In this document: positions 59,384 through 64,000 of the stretch, piece by piece | Layout: each line of letters opens with the position of its first letter | How positions within the stretch are numbered: the first letter of the stretch is position 1 | Source: Paenibacillus sp. FSL K6-3182 | Lineage (GTDB): Bacteria > Bacillota > Bacilli > Paenibacillales > Paenibacillaceae | Assembly (NCBI RefSeq): GCF_037976325.1 | Contig: NZ_CP150265.1 | Span: forward strand, 200,001-264,000 | Direction of reading: 5' to 3' | DNA: 64,000 bases | The notes under the pieces: generated by a model | The model's database searches: none | Seen by the model: only the letters and a program-made list of their open reading frames with translations | Told to the model about the DNA's origin: nothing | Made by a program: the position numbers and the translations under genes

Positions 59384-59908
59384 ATGAAGAAAGGGAAAAT
59401 CGTATTTCTAAATGGTGTAACTAGTGCTGGGAAAACATCTATAGTAGATGCTATACAGTTAAAATCAGATGAATTTTTTTATGTTGTTGCAAATGACCTT
59501 TTTGAGAATACAATAGGCGATAACTATCTCCGTGAAGATTATTGGAAATATTTAAGTGATGCGATTATTATGATGTATCATACTGCTAAACTATTTTCTG
59601 ACCATGGTAAGAATGTACTAATAGACGGAATTTTGGTTGAAAGACCCGAATTAAAACCGCATTATGAAAAAGTTAAGGATATATTTGCGGGGTATCCTTT
59701 CTATATTGTCGAAGTTTTTTGTCCTTTAGACATTTGTCGCCAAAGAAATATTGAACGTGGAGATAGAACCGAAGACCAATCTGAGTGGCAAAATAATATT
59801 ATGGCCAAAGATATACAATACAATTGTACTGTCAATACACACATAAATTCCTCAGTAGAATGTGCAGATTCAATTATAAAGTATTTATTTGATAGGTCCG
59901 AGGTTTAA
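59384..59908 (+). CDS. Chloramphenicol-phosphotransferase-like P-loop kinase
   Basis: A 174-aa P-loop protein with Walker A FLNGVTSAGKTS at residues 8-19, VLIDGILVERPEL in the middle, and RQRNIERGDRTEDQ, the pattern of the CPT-like family (chloramphenicol 3-O-phosphotransferase) and related small-molecule kinases. Drug modification is possible, not shown. Ribosome site is weak (GAGAGG). A single-gene cassette between R (59255) and L (59909) boxes. Confidence 0.8.
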   Translation: MKKGKIVFLNGVTSAGKTSIVDAIQLKSDEFFYVVANDLFENTIGDNYLREDYWKYLSDAIIMMYHTAKLFSDHGKNVLIDGILVERPELKPHYEKVKDIFAGYPFYIVEVFCPLDICRQRNIERGDRTEDQSEWQNNIMAKDIQYNCTVNTHINSSVECADSIIKYLFDRSEV

Positions 59909-60000
59909 GCTATCGGGGAACGTTTGTTTTATAAAAAAACGGAAGCAGCCGACCACAATGATTGGCTGCTTCATTACACTAACGGGCAGGATTGTTCAAT
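59909..60000 (+). repeat. Cassette junction: L box, hairpin, R box
   Basis: A decayed L box (GCTATCGGGGAACGTTTG) directly at the stop of the previous gene, the hairpin GAAGCAGCCGA/TTGGCTGCTTC (59942-59972) shared with 46106-46136, and R box CTAACGGGCAGGATTG (59979-60000). Confidence 0.9.
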
Positions 60001-60307
60001 AACTTCGCGAATACTTCAAAATTGATAGTTTTCGTTAAGTTCGTAAATACACTGTTAGCTGAAAGATACGCAAAAATAAAATTATGAAAGGCGCATTCAA
60101 TTGAAGCCAGGGATTATAGTTCTTCTTTTGACAGGGGAAAATTGAGTGGAAAAATACTACTAGACGCTTCAAACTAATAAAGACTGGAATCAATTTAGGA
60201 AACAGGACTTCTGTATACGGATGATTACCACCTGATATTATCTTGCACGGAAAGTCAGGCGACATAAACTACCGGATGATATGCTTCTTACGAAAGGAGG
60301 GATTGCC
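60001..60307. other. Leader of the AraC cassette without a gene
   Basis: About 300 AT-rich bases. TTGACA at 60127 and TTGCAC near 60244 could be promoter elements but lack good -10 partners. No coding remnant was recognised. Confidence 0.4.
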
Positions 60308-61213
60308 GTGGATTGGCTAGAGCGAATGAATCGAGCTGTCAGCTATATCGAAGACAACTTAGAACAAGATATTGATTACGACCAAATCGCTAAAATCGCC
60401 TTATGTTCAGTTTACCAATTTCAACGCATGTTTTCATTTGTACTTGATGTCCCATTGTCCGAATATATCAGGCGCAGAAGGCTGACGCTTGCTGCATTTG
60501 ATTTAAAGAACAGAAAAAACACTGTGATGGATATTGCCTTGAAGTACAGATATGAAACACCTGAATCATTCTCACGAGCATTTCAAAATCTACATGGAAT
60601 GACGCCTACATTAGCGCGAAATGCTGAAAGTGAGTTAAGAGCCTTTCCTCGCATCTCCTTTCAAATCATATTAAAGGGAGTTGTTGGAATGAATTATCGG
60701 ATTGAAAAACGGGATGCTTTTCAAGTTTATGGGCTGGAGGATATCTATCATTACGACACTATTGCCAATGAGGAGGGCATATCGATCCCCGATGTTTGGC
60801 AAACCATCAGCAGTAATGGTGAGTTGGACCGTTTATGCCAGTCGGTTAGCGGGGATTGGAGAGACGAAGGCAGTTTCAGCAAGGAACTTGGAGCTGTCTT
60901 TTCATTCGATTCCTATAAATTCACAAACAATACGACGTTCCCTTATCTGATTGGGTGTTACAAAGCGGTCGATAGCAAGGTGAATGGTTATACAGTTGTT
61001 GATGTTCCACCATCTACGTGGGCAGTATTTTCAACTTTACATGATGGGAATGGCAGCGGCAAGTATGATTTGCGGTCTTTGAAGAATCGGATTTTTTCGG
61101 AATGGCTGCAAACATCAACATTTACGATTTTAGATGGCGGCAACTTCGAGATGTATGGTACAAGCGTAGATGGCTACGAATATTGTGAACTATGGTATAG
61201 GGTCGAGGGATAG
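60308..61213 (+). CDS. AraC-family regulator with GyrI-like effector domain
   Basis: A 301-aa protein. Residues 1-105 are the AraC/XylS double helix-turn-helix (MNRAVSYIEDNLEQDIDYDQ, then PLSEYIRRRRLTLAAFDL and YETPESFSRAFQNLHGMTP). Residues about 135-300 fit the GyrI-like/SOUL effector-binding domain (VYGLEDIY, then LIGCYKAVDSKVNGYTVVDV and CELWYRV). Such fusions (Rob, BltR-like) sense drugs or small molecules. GTG 60308 has AAAGGAGGG at 7 bases; ATG 60281 precedes the ribosome site and is rejected. Confidence 0.9.
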   Translation: MDWLERMNRAVSYIEDNLEQDIDYDQIAKIALCSVYQFQRMFSFVLDVPLSEYIRRRRLTLAAFDLKNRKNTVMDIALKYRYETPESFSRAFQNLHGMTPTLARNAESELRAFPRISFQIILKGVVGMNYRIEKRDAFQVYGLEDIYHYDTIANEEGISIPDVWQTISSNGELDRLCQSVSGDWRDEGSFSKELGAVFSFDSYKFTNNTTFPYLIGCYKAVDSKVNGYTVVDVPPSTWAVFSTLHDGNGSGKYDLRSLKNRIFSEWLQTSTFTILDGGNFEMYGTSVDGYEYCELWYRVEG

Positions 61214-61298
61214 AATGGAAAAACGCGGCTGCCGACATGACCGGTCACTGCATGTTCTTAACTCGAAGATTGCACAAGGATCATTTCAGCATGGTTCA

Positions 61299-61897
61299 TT
61301 AAACTAACGGGAAACGATAGTTGAAGACTAAAAGGGCTGCCACGTGGCAGCCCTTCGTAGTTACGCTAACGGGCAGGATAATGGAATATGTGGTACTTAA
61401 ATTAAACACCACAAAGGAGTGTGTTATGTCGCATAATTTGGGGCTGAAAATTGATTCTGAAAATCGCTTTGATAAATTCGTTAAGAAGATAATAGAAACC
61501 CAGCTTGTGTGGGGTTTGAAATCCGAGGACGGTTGGTGTGTATCACCTTCGAACGGATTTGAAGAAACAGATGTAATGCCTTTCTGGTCGGAACGAGCCT
61601 TAGCAAAACAATGTGCAATTGAAGAGTGGGTACATTACAGTCCACAGACGATACCGCTTGATGATTTTGCGAATACTTGGATTCCTGGGCTTGATAACGA
61701 TAATTTATTGATTGGTACGAATTGGAACGCACATCTTTTAGGAAAAGAAATAGAACCGTTAGAATTATTGGCATGCCTGGTTCAGAAAGAACTTTGAATC
61801 ATTTCGCTAACGGAGAACATTAGTTCAGTGAGCTATGCAGCAGTACTATATTTCTAACACGAGAATGCACTGAGAAAAAATTCTGTATATAAAGGGG
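61299..61897 (+). repeat. ~600-bp duplicated cassette, copy 2
   Basis: Near-identical to 50859-51457. It covers an L box (61304-61326), 24-base palindrome (61332-61355), R box (61365-61384), DUF2750 gene and L box (61806-61828), ending TTCTGTATATAA (61881-61892). Confidence 0.95.
61426..61797 (+). CDS. DUF2750-type protein, copy 2
   Basis: A 123-aa protein with two residue differences from the copy at 50986 and the same ribosome site and flanking boxes. Function unknown. Its reading frame is intact, so both copies may be expressed. It is the last cassette before the final ssrA-end copy. Confidence 0.85.
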   Translation: MSHNLGLKIDSENRFDKFVKKIIETQLVWGLKSEDGWCVSPSNGFEETDVMPFWSERALAKQCAIEEWVHYSPQTIPLDDFANTWIPGLDNDNLLIGTNWNAHLLGKEIEPLELLACLVQKEL

Positions 61898-61920
61898 TTC
61901 AAATCCCCTCGCTTCCACCA
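61893..61920 (+). repeat. Last ssrA 3'-end copy (putative outer attachment site)
   Basis: AGGGGTTCAAATCCCCTCGC continues TTCCACCA: 28 bases matching the ssrA T-arm and acceptor strand with one change (CTTCC for CCTCC). The sequence after it (AACCATGAACAAAG) is unlike the ssrA terminator, so this is the likely right border of the island. Confidence 0.88.
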
Positions 61921-62131
61921 AACCATGAACAAAGAGCGCCGTGTTAGGCAATGTCTTTAAGTTAATCTTAGTATTCTTCTGCCCTTGGCGAATGGGTCGA
62001 ATCGTCAAAATGTCAGGCATGAAATCCATTACCGTTCATTTCTATATAAAGCGATGTGATCTTGCCGGTAGACTTTTGAATATTATGTTAGAATTAATGG
62101 AAAAATAGAATACAAATCATCCAAGGAGGTA
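61921..62131. other. Island border to DUF1304 gene, no gene
   Basis: A minus-strand remnant reads MDFMPDILTIRPIRQGQKN, without a clear stop-to-start gene. No promoter was picked with confidence. Confidence 0.35.
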
Positions 62132-62491
62132 GTGACTATTATTGCTTCCCTATTAGTCGGAATTGTAGCGCTTGAGCACATCTATATTCTCATACTAGAA
62201 ATGTTTCTATGGACGACCCCGCGCGGGATGAAAACGTTCGGCACGACGAAGGAAGAGGCAGCAGTCACAAAATCACTGGCCGCTAACCAAGGACTATACA
62301 ATGGCTTTCTGGCGGCCGGGATTATCTGGGGTTTGGTGCATCCCAATGCTCAAACAGGCGAGTCTATTGTAATCTTCTTCTTGATTTGCGTTCTAATTGC
62401 GGCATTGTACGGAGGAGCGACAGCGAAACGGTCTATTTGGTTGGTCCAAGGCCTACCTGCTTTGATTGCATTGATTAGCGTACTTCTATAA
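62132..62491 (+). CDS. DUF1304 membrane protein
   Basis: A 119-aa protein with four hydrophobic helices and the DUF1304 pattern: LLVGIVALEHIYILILEMFL at the N-terminus, TTPRGMKTFG, and AANQGLYNGFLAAG. The function is unknown. The family N-terminus agrees with GTG 62132, but AAGGAGGT is only 1-2 bases upstream, unusually close; an ATT start at 62138 would give normal spacing. Confidence 0.85.
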   Translation: MTIIASLLVGIVALEHIYILILEMFLWTTPRGMKTFGTTKEEAAVTKSLAANQGLYNGFLAAGIIWGLVHPNAQTGESIVIFFLICVLIAALYGGATAKRSIWLVQGLPALIALISVLL

Positions 62492-63054
62492 TGCCAGATG
62501 AATGAGTCGGTTCGTGACAAGCTGGCATATGGGGCCGATCCGTGGACATCAGACAGAGCATGTCGCTTGTTCTAGCAGCGAGGGAAGGTCTAGCGTAGCC
62601 ACCTTTATTATCGTCTGGCAATAGCTTTCATTCGGCAGAAGCGGCAGTCTTCTCGAGGGATGGGGGGGCTGTGTAGTACCAGCAGCCTTTCCGGTCAGTT
62701 TTGCGGTAGTGAAGCTCTTGTTTTTGTGGACTTTGTCGCTATTTTCTGATTTTGAGAACGGAATGCTGTTCTAGCCCGCTGATCTGCATTTTACCAATGT
62801 GAATGGCATGCTCAACCAAGTGCTCGCTTGGAGCGGCGCATTAAAATCGTTGCGGTAATCGTAACCGACTACAGCGGGCCAAAAGCTCATTAGGTGAAAT
62901 TTACCTAGTGGGCTTTTTAGGGTTCGAATTTTTAATAATAAAAAATAGTGTTTTATGCAATTTTTTGCTGCGGCAATATATGTTTTTACAACTTCATCTG
63001 CTAACATAAGAGAAGCATAACGAGAGAGTACATAAAGCACGGGGGCTAACATCT
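62492..63054. other. 560-base gene-free stretch with a coding remnant
   Basis: Plus strand about 62778-62855 reads ADLHFTNVNGMLNQV, then WSGALKSLR and a stop, the C-terminal end of an unidentified protein with a stop codon just upstream. The rest shows no gene. A hairpin at 62882-62918 and an AT-rich region follow before the sensor gene. Confidence 0.4.
62882..62918 (+). terminator. Terminator-like hairpin
   Basis: AAGCTCATTAGGT pairs with ACCTAGTGGGCTT (two wobble pairs) and TTTTT follows. Confidence 0.7.
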
Positions 63055-64000
63055 ATGAGCTACAATTTATATTTATCAGCATTGCTGATGGCGGCTACCT
63101 GCTGCTCGCTAATGCTGTGTTATCTCTCTTGGAAAAGAAGAGAGCTGCCTATTTCAATTAGTTATGGGCTAGGCATGTTGACGGGTTCATTGTACACTTT
63201 CGGATATGCTTTTGAAATTGTTAGCACCGATTTAGAGCATATACGCTTCTGGCTTCGAATTGAATATCTAGGCATCCCATTTGGCACTATTCTATGGATT
63301 ATAATGGTGCTGCAATATACGGGAAGGCAAGCGCTCGTTCGAAAATGGGTAGTAGCGCTGCTAATGATTGTTCCTTCCATTACATTTGTAGCTCATTATA
63401 CGAACGATTGGCATCATTTATTTTATAAAAGCATGACTTTGAATTACTCAGAGGGCTTTCCGCTGGTAACGACGGAGAAAGGGCCTTTATACAAGCTGCA
63501 TGTCTACTATTCCTATTCCTTCTTTGTAGTAGGCATGGCATTAATGGTTGAAATGTTTCTAAAAGCGACATCTCGCATGAAGAAACAAATCGCTTTTATG
63601 ATCATTGGATCATGGGGGCCTTTTGGATTTACGCTTATTTATTTAAGCAATGTCATTTATATGCCCATTGATATCTCCCCATTTGGATTTATTTTCTCAG
63701 GAATCTTCTACATGTGGGGGATTTATCAATTTAACATGCTTAGACTAGCGCCCTTAGCGCTGCAAAAGGTGTTTGCATCCATGCAGGATGCGGTAATTAT
63801 ATTTGATTTGGAAAATACGCTAACTAGCTTCAACCAATCCAGCAAGCAGGTTATTAAAGGGATAAATAATAAGTGGATCGGTTTGCCGGCTGCGCAAGTC
63901 TTTTCGCAATATCCATTGCTGTTGGAGAAAATCGTGCAAGGGCCTTCTTTGAGCAGCAAGGTTCAAATTTCGGGTCAAGCGGATGAACCCTATTATAATG
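63055..64000 (+). CDS. Sensor protein with N-terminal 7TM domain (partial)
   Basis: Runs off the window end; 315 residues are visible without a stop. Seven hydrophobic helices fill about 1-225, including FWLRIEYLGIPFGTILWIIM and FGFIFSGIFYMWGIYQFNML, the pattern of the histidine-kinase 7TM sensor domain (HisKA_7TM). A PAS-like region (FASMQDAVIIFDLENTLTSF) begins at about 240. The output domain is beyond the window and may be a kinase or a diguanylate cyclase. GGGGG lies 9 bases before ATG 63055. Confidence 0.82.
   Translation, partial: MSYNLYLSALLMAATCCSLMLCYLSWKRRELPISISYGLGMLTGSLYTFGYAFEIVSTDLEHIRFWLRIEYLGIPFGTILWIIMVLQYTGRQALVRKWVVALLMIVPSITFVAHYTNDWHHLFYKSMTLNYSEGFPLVTTEKGPLYKLHVYYSYSFFVVGMALMVEMFLKATSRMKKQIAFMIIGSWGPFGFTLIYLSNVIYMPIDISPFGFIFSGIFYMWGIYQFNMLRLAPLALQKVFASMQDAVIIFDLENTLTSFNQSSKQVIKGINNKWIGLPAAQVFSQYPLLLEKIVQGPSLSSKVQISGQADEPYYN

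Noticed and set aside
43144..61828. CRISPR array from the many short direct repeats
   Set aside because: Repeat spacing is irregular (80 bases to over 7 kb), spacers are whole genes, and no cas gene is present.
43889..61828. Canonical integron with attC sites
   Set aside because: The junction boxes are direct, not inverted, repeats; no intI or attI is seen. Only the overall layout is integron-like.

Overview
The window is a chromosomal segment of an endospore-forming Bacillota, most likely Paenibacillus or a close relative. The supporting evidence is low-to-mid GC, strong AGGAGG ribosome binding sites, a CggR-controlled glycolytic operon, the hprK-lgt-ppaX and rapZ-yvcK-whiA-crh clusters, a short-form HisG with HisZ, a spore Tlp protein, and a CtsR box before clpP. 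The genus is an inference; no identity search could be run.

Layout. 1-1.8 kb: the 3' part of a 23S rRNA gene, then six tRNA genes (Met, Val, Asp, Phe, Tyr, Lys); no 5S gene is seen between them. 1.9-8.3 kb: an FMN reductase (-), a TagO-like transferase, a PucR/CdaR-type regulator, the MsmX/UgpC sugar-ABC ATPase, and an ECF sigma / DUF4179 anti-sigma pair. 8.4-11.6 kb: hprK, lgt, ppaX and an acyltransferase. 11.7-20 kb: the histidine operon hisZGDBHF(IE)J, with no hisA, followed by a PRPP synthetase. 20-27.6 kb: a TPR protein, trxB, glcK, rapZ, yvcK, whiA and a Crh-like HPr that carries His15. 27.7-28.7 kb (-): clpP and tRNA-Arg. 28.9-36.2 kb: cggR-gapA-pgk-tpiA-gpmI-eno, preceded by a well-formed CggR operator. 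36.2-43.1 kb: a TIM-barrel isomerase, secG, an RNase R with a long Gly/Arg/Lys-rich repeat tail, a cold-shock protein, cutC (-), smpB and ssrA (tmRNA).

43.1-61.9 kb is an accessory island attached to the 3' end of ssrA. It carries at least 24 directly oriented copies of a short box, in two forms: L, close to GCTAACGGGGAACGATAG, and R, close to GCTAACGGGCAGGATAG. R boxes lie before cargo genes and L boxes lie directly after them. Between adjoining cassettes the order is L box, strong hairpin, R box. Copies of the ssrA 3' end (T-arm plus acceptor strand to CCA), often with the ssrA terminator, recur at five or six further places. Cargo is mostly one gene per cassette: histidine phosphatase, VOC protein, APH-like kinase, DUF4240 protein, ArsR+MFS pair, DUF2750 protein (twice, in a near-identical ~600-bp duplication), oxidoreductase+LysR, MetAP+TetR, SUKH protein, chloramphenicol acetyltransferase with a leader-peptide attenuator, RepB/primase-like protein, GNAT, CPT-like kinase and AraC. 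No integrase or transposase gene is visible. I read this as an ssrA-anchored array of mobile gene cassettes that must be moved in trans or is now fixed. It resembles an integron in layout but not in site sequence, and it is the strongest candidate here for an undescribed system.

61.9-64 kb: a DUF1304 membrane protein, a gene-poor stretch with remnants, and the start of a 7TM sensor protein cut by the window end.

How the genes work together: HprK, the Crh/HPr protein, GlcK, CggR, a possible cre site, and the GapA-to-Eno enzymes form a carbon-control and glycolysis set. Prs supplies PRPP to HisG/HisZ. SmpB and tmRNA form the trans-translation pair, with ClpP as one of the proteases that clears tagged proteins.
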